From NCBI RefSeq assembly GCF_010731615.1, contig NZ_AP022618.1, forward strand, positions 1 to 64,000: a DNA stretch of 64,000 bases. Direction: 5' to 3'. The position numbers were made by a program, and so were the translations under genes. Positions 36,490 through 44,076 of this stretch are shown here, piece after piece; position 1 is the first letter of the stretch; every line of letters starts with the position of its first letter. A model generated the notes under the pieces. It ran no database searches and had not been told where the DNA came from. It worked only from the letters and a program-made list of their open reading frames with translations. Source of the stretch: Mycolicibacterium insubricum. GTDB taxonomy: Bacteria; Actinomycetota; Actinomycetes; Mycobacteriales; Mycobacteriaceae.

Positions 36490-37602
36490 GTGAAGACCAA
36501 TGCCGCCATCCTGTGGGAGTTCGGGGGCGACTGGTCGGTCGAGGAGATCGACCTCGACCCGCCGCAGGAGGGAGAGGTGCTGGTCTCCTGGGAGGCGACC
36601 GGGCTGTGCCACTCCGACGAGCACATCCGCACCGGCGACCTCCCGACACCGCTGCCCATCATCGGCGGGCATGAGGGCGCCGGCACCGTGCTCGAGGTCG
36701 GTCCCGGGGTCCGGGATCTTGCCCCCGGCGACCGGGTGGTCGCCTCGTTCCTGCCGGCCTGCGGCCGCTGCCGGTTCTGCTCGACCGGTCACCAGAACCT
36801 TTGTGATCTGGGCGCTTTCATCATGGGCGGCACCCAACTCGACCATACCTACCGGCGTCGGGCACGCGGCCAGAACATCGGTGCGATGGCGCTGGTCGGG
36901 ACGTTCTCGGAATACGGCACGGTACCCGAAGCGTCGATCGTTAAGATCGACGACGACCTTCCGCTCTCCCGGGCCTGCCTGCTGGGCTGCGGGGTCACCA
37001 CCGGGTGGGGCTCGGCGGTCAACACCGCCGACGTGGCCCCCGGGGACACCGTGGTGGTGATCGGCCTGGGCGGGATCGGCAGCGGCGCCGTGCAGGGTGC
37101 GCGGTTGGCCGGGGCCGAGAAGATCGTCGTCGTCGAACCGGTGGCGACCAAGCGCGAGCTGGCATTCCTGTTCGGCGCCACCCATTTCGTGGCCTCGATG
37201 CCCGAGGCGACGGCACTGGTCGCCGACCTGACCAGGGGCGTGATGGCCGACTCGGCGATCCTGACCGTCGGACTGCTGGAGGGTTCGATGGTCGAGGAGG
37301 CCGCCAATATCGTCCGCAAGGGCGGCGCCGTCGTGATGACCGCGCTCGGCCGGCTCGACGACGCCGCCCTGACGCTGAACATGGCGATGTTCACGCTGTT
37401 CCAGAAGCGGCTGCTCGGCAGTCTGTACGGCGAGGCCAATCCGCGCGCCGACATCCCCCGCCTGCTGAGCCTCTATCGGGACGGCAAGCTGCTGCTCGAC
37501 GAGACCGTCACGCACGAGTACACGCTGGCCGAGGTCAACCAGGGCTACGCGGACATGCGCGCCGGCCGCAACATTCGCGGCGTGGTGCTACTGGAGCACT
37601 GA
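36490..37602 (+). CDS. Zinc-type alcohol dehydrogenase, NDMA-dependent (Rxyl_3153/TIGR03989-like)
   Basis: Medium-chain zinc alcohol dehydrogenase of 370 residues. Catalytic zinc ligands are C40 (TGLCHSDEH) and H61 (GGHEGAG). The structural zinc site is C91, C94, C97 and C105. The coenzyme turn is VVVIGLGGIGSGAVQ. Sequence signs such as CSTGHQNLCDLGA and ARGQNIGAMALVGTFSEY match the NDMA-dependent class, in which the cofactor stays bound and is reoxidised by another carrier, proposed to be mycofactocin; that link is family knowledge, not visible here. GTG 36490 opens the family start VKTNAAILWEFGG. The native substrate is unknown. Confidence 0.88.
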   Translation: MKTNAAILWEFGGDWSVEEIDLDPPQEGEVLVSWEATGLCHSDEHIRTGDLPTPLPIIGGHEGAGTVLEVGPGVRDLAPGDRVVASFLPACGRCRFCSTGHQNLCDLGAFIMGGTQLDHTYRRRARGQNIGAMALVGTFSEYGTVPEASIVKIDDDLPLSRACLLGCGVTTGWGSAVNTADVAPGDTVVVIGLGGIGSGAVQGARLAGAEKIVVVEPVATKRELAFLFGATHFVASMPEATALVADLTRGVMADSAILTVGLLEGSMVEEAANIVRKGGAVVMTALGRLDDAALTLNMAMFTLFQKRLLGSLYGEANPRADIPRLLSLYRDGKLLLDETVTHEYTLAEVNQGYADMRAGRNIRGVVLLEH

Positions 37603-37611
37603 CCGGGTCAG
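37599..37611. terminator. Short hairpin spanning convergent stops of adh and fadA6
   Basis: CTGACC-G-GGTCAG contains the TGA stops of the two convergent genes. It uses the same six-base arms as the hairpin at 35624-35640. The tiny loop makes an efficient terminator doubtful. Confidence 0.35.
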
Positions 37612-38771
37612 AGGCGTTCGATGATGGTGACGTTGGCGGTGCCGCCACCCTCGCACATGGTCTGCAGGCCGTAGCGGCCGCCGGTGCGCTCCAGGGTGTT
37701 GAGCATGGTGGCGAACAGCTTGGCACCGGTGGCACCGAGCGGATGGCCCAGCGCGATGGCGCCGCCGGAGGGGTTGACCTTGGCCGGGTCGGCGCCGGTC
37801 TCGGCCAGCCAGGCCATCACCACCGGGGCGAACGCCTCGTTGATCTCGACGGTGTCGATGTCCTCGATCGACAGCCCCGTCTTGTCCAGGGCGTAGCGGG
37901 TGGCCGGGATCGGTCCGGTCAGCATCAGCACCGGGTCGGCGCCGCGGGCGCTGATGTGGTGGATGCGAGCCCGGGGCTTCAACCCGTGATCCTTGACGGC
38001 CTGCTCGCTGGCCAGCAGCACCGCCGAGGCGCCGTCGGAGATCTGACTGGCCATCGCGGCGGTCAGCCGGCCGCCGTCGACCAGGGTCTTGAGCCCGGCC
38101 ATCTTCTCCAGGCTGGATTCCCGCGGCCCCTCGTCGACCCGGAACGGGCCGTCCTCGGTCTCGATGGTGATGATCTCGTTGTCGAAGTTGCCGGCTTTGA
38201 TCGCGGCGAACGCACGGTTATGGCTCTGCAGCGCAAAGCGTTCCATGTCCTCACGGGACAGGTTCCACCGCTCGGCGATCATCTCCGAGCCGCGGAACTG
38301 CGAAATCTCCTGGTCACCATAGCGTTTGAGCCACTCGCGGGACTCGTTGGTGGGCGAGGTGAAGCCGAACTGCTCGCCGAGGACCATCGCCGAGCTGATC
38401 GGGATCTGGCTCATGTTCTGCATGCCGCCGGCGACGATCAGGTCGGCGGTACCGGACATAATGGCCTGGGCGCCAAAGGAAATCGCCTGCTGGCTGGAGC
38501 CGCACTGGCGGTCGACGGTGACACCGGGGACCGCCTCGGAGTAGCCGGCCGCGAGCCAGGACAGCCGGCCGATGTTGCCGGCCTGCCCGCCGATGGCGTC
38601 CACGCAACCGGCCACCACGTCGTCGACGGCGTCCGGGTCGACGCCGACGCGGTCGATCAGACCGCGCCAGGCGTAGGCGCCCAGGTCCACCGGGTGAATG
38701 CCGGACAGCGCACCGCCGCGCTTGCCGACGGCGGTCCGAACGGCATCGATCACATACGCTTGCCCCATCAC
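37608..38771 (-). CDS. fadA6: Thiolase FadA6
   Basis: Thiolase of the ring C/D branch, acting after IpdAB ring opening on the resulting 3-keto acyl-CoA. It has 387 residues. The nucleophile lies in VDRQCGSSQQA, the catalytic His in GHPLGATGAKL, and the second Cys in MCEGGGTANVTIIERL. It lies six bases after kstR2 on the same strand, so both are in one KstR2-autoregulated operon. Confidence 0.95.
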   Translation of the reverse strand: MMGQAYVIDAVRTAVGKRGGALSGIHPVDLGAYAWRGLIDRVGVDPDAVDDVVAGCVDAIGGQAGNIGRLSWLAAGYSEAVPGVTVDRQCGSSQQAISFGAQAIMSGTADLIVAGGMQNMSQIPISSAMVLGEQFGFTSPTNESREWLKRYGDQEISQFRGSEMIAERWNLSREDMERFALQSHNRAFAAIKAGNFDNEIITIETEDGPFRVDEGPRESSLEKMAGLKTLVDGGRLTAAMASQISDGASAVLLASEQAVKDHGLKPRARIHHISARGADPVLMLTGPIPATRYALDKTGLSIEDIDTVEINEAFAPVVMAWLAETGADPAKVNPSGGAIALGHPLGATGAKLFATMLNTLERTGGRYGLQTMCEGGGTANVTIIERL

Positions 38772-38777
38772 AACTCC

Positions 38778-39377
38778 CTATTTCTCGGCTCCACTCGGCG
38801 CGATACCGCCGAGGACGATCTGCAGGTAATGGCGGCCGACCTGCTCGGCGTTCAGCGGCCCGCCCGGGCGATACCAGCGCACCGAGACCCACGTCGTGTC
38901 CCGGATGAACCGGTAGACCAGGTCGACGTCGATATCGGTGCGGAACACCCCGGCGTCGACGCCCTCGCGAAGCACCTCGAGCCACATCTGCCGCTGCTCG
39001 CGGTTGCGCTCGTCGAGGAACTCGAAGCGCGGCTGGCTGGAGACCCGTTTGGCCTCGTCCTGGTAGATGACCACCTGGGCGTGCCGGTGTTCGATGGCCT
39101 CGAAGGAGACCATGAACAGCCCGCGGAACCGGGCCAGCGGATCAGGTTCGGTGTCGATCACCTCGCGGTAGCGGGCGAACAGCCAGTCCAGGAAGCTGCG
39201 CAGCACCTCCTCGACCATCTGCTCCTTGGAGGAAAAGTGGTGGTAGAGGCTGCCGGAGAGGATCCCGGCGGCGTCGGCGATGTCGCGAACCGTCGTCGCC
39301 TTCAGTCCGCGCTCGGCGAACATCTGCGCGGAGAGCTCCAAGAGCTCATCGCGCCGGCTGGGCGGTTCTCTGTCCAC
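38778..39377 (-). CDS. kstR2: TetR-family repressor KstR2
   Basis: TetR repressor of the HIP regulon, 199 residues; its effector is HIP-CoA. The N-terminal HTH is ELSAQMFAERGLKATTVRDI followed by AGILSGSLYHHFSSKEQMV. The C-terminal helical domain binds the ligand. A KstR2 operator lies 15 bases upstream of its ATG, consistent with autoregulation. It is the last steroid gene before the unrelated 24-kb block. Confidence 0.95.
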   Translation of the reverse strand: MDREPPSRRDELLELSAQMFAERGLKATTVRDIADAAGILSGSLYHHFSSKEQMVEEVLRSFLDWLFARYREVIDTEPDPLARFRGLFMVSFEAIEHRHAQVVIYQDEAKRVSSQPRFEFLDERNREQRQMWLEVLREGVDAGVFRTDIDVDLVYRFIRDTTWVSVRWYRPGGPLNAEQVGRHYLQIVLGGIAPSGAEK

Positions 39378-39392
39378 TCGGCCAGCGTATCA

Positions 39393-39406
39393 ACCAAGCG
39401 CTTGCT
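39393..39406. promoter_or_regulatory. KstR2 operator of kstR2-fadA6
   Basis: ACCAAGCGCTTGCT fits AnCAAGnnCTTGnT and lies 15 bases upstream of kstR2. The end of the GTPase gene at 39498 points towards it, so no second gene is driven from this site. Confidence 0.9.
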
Positions 39407-39497
39407 CGGTACAGCCGGACTACAGCGCGGGCTACAGCGCGCCGCACTTCCGGCGGACCACGGTGCCCCTCCCGCCGGGGAGCGCCGGCAGGCGTGG

Positions 39498-40676
39498 TTA
39501 GAGCGCTCCGAAGCTGGAGGTGACCCAACGCAGCGGGTCCGCGCAGCGGAACGGCGCGATGCCCTTGTGGTTGAGCCGGTTGCCGACGGGTGGCTGGCCC
39601 AACGCCGACACCACGAAGAAGCGGTGCGGCAGGTGGACGCCGCTGGCCGGGTTCTCCACCGCAGCCAGGATCGAACCGCCGTGCAGCCGCTGCAGCAGAC
39701 TGCGGACCTCTTCGTGCAGCAGGGCACCGTCGGCGTCGTCGTAGGTCTTCGACGAGGAACTGTCCCGCATGAACGCGGCGCCCGGGTTCGACATCACCCG
39801 GCTCCACGCCGAGCCCTGCACGTCGGCCAGCACCCGCAGCGCGTCGAACTTGGACAGGATCACCGCCAGCCGGGGCCGGCCGTCGCCGACCGCCAGCAGC
39901 AGGTTCGACAGCACCGACCGCGGGTCGCCGCCGCTGAACGACTGCGGCGGCAACAGGTCGTGCAGCTGTTCCCGGATCATGTCCACCCGCAGCGGGTCGA
40001 ACATGAAGAACAGGGCGTCGGCGTTGCGGAAGAAGTGGAAGTGCGGCGCGTGCAGGTCACCGGCTTCCAGGTCCTCACCGGCGACGTCGCGCAGCACCAC
40101 GAACCGGCGCAGCCCGTTCCAGGAGCCGATGCTGTAGACCAGCGGCTCGCGCTGGTACGACGCCTGGGTGTGCGACGCCGGGGTCGGCGGGATGAGGCCG
40201 CGCTGCTCGAACAGCGGCCGTTCGTAGATGGTGGCGTAGGCGTTGGCGGTGGCCGGAGTCGCCGGTTCCATCGACACCCCGAGTCGCTCGCAGAGCTGCT
40301 CCAACTGCTTGATCAGGACCGCGACGTAGAGGCTCTTACCGGTGGCGCGGGCACCGGCCATCGCGATGCAGATGGCCTGTCCGGAGCGCCAGCCGGTGGG
40401 CAGCACGAAGTGGCATACCGGGCAGATCTCGATCGCCGGACCGCCGAGCGCCTGGCTGGCCTCCATCGCCGACGACGGCAGCGGGCCGTGGTAGCCCGGC
40501 GGCCGCCGGACCTCGTGCATGGCGCCGATGTCGACCGGGGCGCCGTGATAGGCCGCGCCGACCCGGTCGGCGTAGCGGCGCTGCCCGGGCACATTCGGCG
40601 ACACCGTCCACAGGTAGGCGTTGTCGTCGATGATCGAAAAGCAACGTGGGCACTTGGTGACCAGGCCGGGGATCAT
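39498..40676 (-). CDS. Zinc-ribbon TRAFAC-type GTPase, Double-GTPase-2-like, last gene of the GTPase/tubulin operon
   Basis: A 392-residue cytosolic P-loop protein. Two CxxC pairs (C9/C12 CPRC and C85/C88 CPVC) form a probable N-terminal zinc ribbon. The Walker A is GARATGKS at 108-115. DVAGE at 197-201 looks like switch II, and SKFD at 275-278 like the NKxD base-recognition box, so GTP is the likely nucleotide. It resembles the Double-GTPase 2 family that, as I recall, occurs with GAP1 proteins in predicted conflict systems; one G domain is visible here, not two. Its ATG overlaps the vWA gene stop (ATGA). Function unknown; a nucleotide-driven switch for the operon is inferred. Confidence 0.72.
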   Translation of the reverse strand: MIPGLVTKCPRCFSIIDDNAYLWTVSPNVPGQRRYADRVGAAYHGAPVDIGAMHEVRRPPGYHGPLPSSAMEASQALGGPAIEICPVCHFVLPTGWRSGQAICIAMAGARATGKSLYVAVLIKQLEQLCERLGVSMEPATPATANAYATIYERPLFEQRGLIPPTPASHTQASYQREPLVYSIGSWNGLRRFVVLRDVAGEDLEAGDLHAPHFHFFRNADALFFMFDPLRVDMIREQLHDLLPPQSFSGGDPRSVLSNLLLAVGDGRPRLAVILSKFDALRVLADVQGSAWSRVMSNPGAAFMRDSSSSKTYDDADGALLHEEVRSLLQRLHGGSILAAVENPASGVHLPHRFFVVSALGQPPVGNRLNHKGIAPFRCADPLRWVTSSFGAL

Positions 40677-41593
40677 GTCAGTACTCGCAGTAGGGCGGCG
40701 GCGACCTTCTCCAGTTCGCCGGTGTTCTCGGTGAGGAAGCGGTCGATCGGCACGCCCTGCGGCGCCGGGACGAGCACCGGGCCGGCCGCCGCCAGCCGCG
40801 GGTCGTCGCCGATCCGCAACGCGGGAAACCGGCCGCCGGCGGCGAAGTCCCGGCCGTCGGTGATGGCCACGGTTCGGGGTCCGTCGGGGATCGCCGACCA
40901 GCGGGCACCCGCGGAGAAGCGCACCTGCGCGCGGCCGACGGCCTGTGCCAGCTCGGCCAGCGGCGCGGTGATGCCGACCGGTGCAGACCCGACCAGCACG
41001 GCGTCGACCTGGTTGATCCCGGCGACGTCGGCCACGCCGATGATCACGTCCACCGCGGCGGCGACGCTGCCGTCGGCAAAGGCCGGCAGCATCGACGCCG
41101 ACGCGTCGACGGCGATCCGCAACGAGCCGCCGCGGCTGCGCTGGCGGGTGCCGCTGCCGCGGCGGGCGGCGGTGCGGGCCATATTGGCCAGCGGACCCAG
41201 CGGGGTGTCGGCCACCGCGCGCGCTTCGACCTCGATGACCGATCCGGCCGGGCTCAGACCCGCCAGTTCCATTGCGCCGGCGCCGGAAACGTCGACCGGC
41301 TCGAAGGTGACCTGCACCGGGTCGAGGTCGGACGTCGACTCCGGACCGATGCCCAGGTGCACGACGGTGCCGTGCGGAAACGCCGGGATGCCGGCCGGCT
41401 CTACGCCGACGGTGATCGGTCCGGAGACCGTCGGCAGGACCACCAGCTGGGCGTTGACCCGTACGATGTGCTGGCCGGGTTCCGCGGCGATGTACAGCGC
41501 GGCCCCGCCAACCTGCCCGGCGATCGAAATTGCCAACGGTTCGTTGGGGATCTCCACCCGGGGCGTCCGCGCCCCCAACAGATAGATCGGCAT
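40673..41593 (-). CDS. Cytosolic von Willebrand factor A domain protein
   Basis: A 306-residue protein with no signal peptide or membrane segment. Residues 1-150 are beta-rich (PNEPLAISIAGQVGG, HIVRVNAQLVVLP), perhaps a beta-sandwich. A Gly/Arg-rich hinge follows. The vWA domain starts at SLRIAVDASASML, where D163, S165 and S167 make a MIDAS metal site. It overlaps the GAP1-like gene by one base (TGATG) and the GTPase gene by four, so the three proteins are made in step. vWA domains usually bridge proteins through a metal, so it is likely an adaptor. The precise role is unknown. Confidence 0.7.
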   Translation of the reverse strand: MPIYLLGARTPRVEIPNEPLAISIAGQVGGAALYIAAEPGQHIVRVNAQLVVLPTVSGPITVGVEPAGIPAFPHGTVVHLGIGPESTSDLDPVQVTFEPVDVSGAGAMELAGLSPAGSVIEVEARAVADTPLGPLANMARTAARRGSGTRQRSRGGSLRIAVDASASMLPAFADGSVAAAVDVIIGVADVAGINQVDAVLVGSAPVGITAPLAELAQAVGRAQVRFSAGARWSAIPDGPRTVAITDGRDFAAGGRFPALRIGDDPRLAAAGPVLVPAPQGVPIDRFLTENTGELEKVAAALLRVLT

Positions 41594-44076
41594 CACTGAC
41601 TCCACTGTGTCTGGGCGGGAACGGGATGGGCCGGAACGGGATTCGCCGATTCGGCCTGCCACCCGGACAACTGCTTCTTGAGCATGCGGCTGACCCGGCG
41701 ACCCTCCCCGTCGGGGCCGGCCAGCCGGGCCGCGGCCTCGGCCACCGCGCCCGGATCGACGCGGCCCGCCCACCGGGGCGCCACCGCGGCCAGTACCGGC
41801 CCGACCCCCGGCGACGGAAGCCCGGAGTCGGCGGACAGTGCGGCGGCGGCGAGCAGCGTCGCCGGGTCGATGACACCGTCGGCCAGCAGAGTGTCGACCT
41901 GCCCGATCGCCTCGGCGATCAGCGTGTCGTCGATGGGCGCGCCTGCCAGCAACCGCGGCGGCCGGGCACCGACGGTGGCGCCCAGGACCGACAGCACCAG
42001 CACCCGCCGGAGGAAGGCGCGGTTGACCGCGCCCGGGGCCAGATCGGCGACGTCGTCCCAGAACGGCACGTAGGCGGCGAAGTGGGAATCCAGGTAGTTC
42101 AGCGCCACCCAGTCGGCCGGGGACAGCGCCCACACCGCGGCGACGGCCACCGACTCGTCGCCCGGCACCGCGGCGATCACCCGGGTGGCCAGTTCGGTGG
42201 TGTCGGCGTCACCGGCGCCAGCGGCCAGCGCGCGGGCGGCGGCCCGGTCCGGGAACGGTCCGGTGGTGCCGCCGGCGGCCAGCAGTTCGGCGATGGTCCA
42301 GCCCTCGGTGCCGGCGATCGGGGTGAGCCGGTCCGGACCGGTGCCCAAGCGGCGCAGCCACCAGTAGGCGAGCTTGCGGTCGCCGGGATCGGCGGAGCCG
42401 CTCTGCACGGCGCGCACGGCGTGCAGCACGGTCGCGGTCCAGCCGGCGGCGCCCGGTTCGGCGGCCGCGGCGGCGGACACCGTCGGGCGTGGCTGGCCGT
42501 CGACCAGCCAGCTCACCAGCCGGGGGTGCAGGCCGCGCAGCGCGTTGTTGGCGGCCTCCGGGCTGCCGACCAGCCGGGCCGCCAGGGCGGCCCGCAGCTG
42601 CGGCGACACCGGGCCGGGCAGCCGGGCGATCAGGTCCGGGCCGACGTTCGGATTCGCCAGCGCCGGTGCGATATCGGAGCTCAGCAGCGGTTCGGCCAGC
42701 GCACCCAGGCCGGCCGCGGTAAGCAGGTCGGCTGCGCGCAGCAGCCGGATCGGTCCGGCGCCGCGCAGTGCGGTCAGCCGTGCCACCAGGTCGGTGCAGA
42801 CGGGTTCGCCCAGGGCCTCTACGCTCAGGCCGGTCTGTGGCAGCGGTAGCGTCCCGGGCCGGTCCAGCCAGGCCGGGTCGGAGCACGCGCGGGTCAGATA
42901 CACACCGGTCAGCGCGGTGGCCAGCACCCCCGTCGCCGCCGCGGCGGCACGTCCGGCCTGCTCGGTGGTGGTGCCGGCACGCCGGACGACCTCGCCCTCG
43001 ACCAGGGCGACAACCTCCGGTTGCACGGCCAGTCCCGGCGGCGCCCACTCGGCGACCACCGACCGGGCCTCCGGCACGGCGTCGGCGAATTCTTCGCGAG
43101 CCAGCACCGACAGTGCCATCGGCAGCGCCGGGTGCAGTCCGGTGTCGTCCAATCGCGATGCGGCGTCGTCGATCTGGTCGAACATCACCGTCGCGTCGGT
43201 CGGGTCGATCAGGGCGACCTGCGCCATCGCCGACCACTCGGTCACCGGCACCTGCTGGCCTCGGGAGGTGCGGTGCGGCTGACCGCCCAGTGCCCCGAGG
43301 GACACCGGCTCGGATTCACCGAGCACGAAGAATCCGCGTTCGGCGCAGGCGTCGAGGTCGGATTCGGGTACCGCGATCAGGAACTCGGTGTTGCCGGCGG
43401 TCAGCTCGTCGGGCCGGTCGAAGGTCGAGAAGCTCAGTGCAGCAGCCGTTCCCGTGGACATGAACCGACTCACCAAGCCGATCCACAGCGCGGCGTGCTC
43501 GAGCGAGGAAACGCCCAGCACCACCGAGGAGTTCGAGCGCATGGCGGCCAGCACGGCGTCGAGCAGCACGCACGCGGTGCCGAGCCGCCAGACCGTGGCG
43601 TCGCAGGCGAAGTCGACGACGGCCTGGGTGCTGACCAGTGCCGTCGTCTCCGGAATCCGGTCGCCGAGTTCGGCTTCCCGGACGGCGGTCGGGCCGTAGG
43701 GGGTCAGCCAGCCCGGCGATCCCCAGCGTTCGATCGGGCGCACCGCCGAAGGCACCGGCATCCGATCCAGCAGAACGTGGGCGAAGACGTTCCCGGGGCG
43801 TCCGGTGCTGTCCGGACCGGCGGGCACGGTGTGCCAATACGCGGCACCGGCGTCGATCGGCCGGTAGCCCAGTCGCCGCGGCAGCGCCGCGATCTGCTCG
43901 GGTGTCGGGTACTGAGGAAGCGGCTCAACGGGATTGAGCGTGGTGTGCACCCCGGTCACCAGCACGTGCTGTTCGGCGGGAGTGATCGACCCGGTGGTCT
44001 GCTTCACCTGCCAGCCGCCGGCCGAGCCGGGGGTGTCGAACGAGGTGTAGGTCAGTTGGGCGAAGCGGTCGGTCAT
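41593..44076 (-). CDS. GAP1-like GTPase-associated protein
   Basis: An 827-residue cytosolic protein. The first 110 residues (FAQLTYTSFDTPGSAGGWQV, then QTTGSITPAEQHVL) match the GTPase-associated protein 1 N-terminal type 2 pattern as I remember it. The centre (RLGTACVLLDAVLAAMRSN, VLGVSSLEHAALWIGLVSRF) would be the middle domain, and the rest is alpha-helical and Ala/Leu-rich, like a repeat scaffold. It has no P-loop. Its ATG overlaps the stop of the previous gene. It likely senses or regulates the GTPase encoded two genes downstream; this is inferred from gene pairing. Confidence 0.65.
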   Translation of the reverse strand: MTDRFAQLTYTSFDTPGSAGGWQVKQTTGSITPAEQHVLVTGVHTTLNPVEPLPQYPTPEQIAALPRRLGYRPIDAGAAYWHTVPAGPDSTGRPGNVFAHVLLDRMPVPSAVRPIERWGSPGWLTPYGPTAVREAELGDRIPETTALVSTQAVVDFACDATVWRLGTACVLLDAVLAAMRSNSSVVLGVSSLEHAALWIGLVSRFMSTGTAAALSFSTFDRPDELTAGNTEFLIAVPESDLDACAERGFFVLGESEPVSLGALGGQPHRTSRGQQVPVTEWSAMAQVALIDPTDATVMFDQIDDAASRLDDTGLHPALPMALSVLAREEFADAVPEARSVVAEWAPPGLAVQPEVVALVEGEVVRRAGTTTEQAGRAAAAATGVLATALTGVYLTRACSDPAWLDRPGTLPLPQTGLSVEALGEPVCTDLVARLTALRGAGPIRLLRAADLLTAAGLGALAEPLLSSDIAPALANPNVGPDLIARLPGPVSPQLRAALAARLVGSPEAANNALRGLHPRLVSWLVDGQPRPTVSAAAAAEPGAAGWTATVLHAVRAVQSGSADPGDRKLAYWWLRRLGTGPDRLTPIAGTEGWTIAELLAAGGTTGPFPDRAAARALAAGAGDADTTELATRVIAAVPGDESVAVAAVWALSPADWVALNYLDSHFAAYVPFWDDVADLAPGAVNRAFLRRVLVLSVLGATVGARPPRLLAGAPIDDTLIAEAIGQVDTLLADGVIDPATLLAAAALSADSGLPSPGVGPVLAAVAPRWAGRVDPGAVAEAAARLAGPDGEGRRVSRMLKKQLSGWQAESANPVPAHPVPAQTQWSQ

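Noticed and set aside
36358..36649. Longer M15 peptidase from an ATG at 36649
   Set aside because: It would overlap the alcohol dehydrogenase start and place the lipoprotein signal inside the protein.
37005..41585. A 1526-codon open frame on the plus strand
   Set aside because: It lies opposite fadA6, kstR2 and three operon genes with recognisable domains, and its product is a low-complexity Arg/Gly/His-rich sequence typical of antisense frames in GC-rich DNA.
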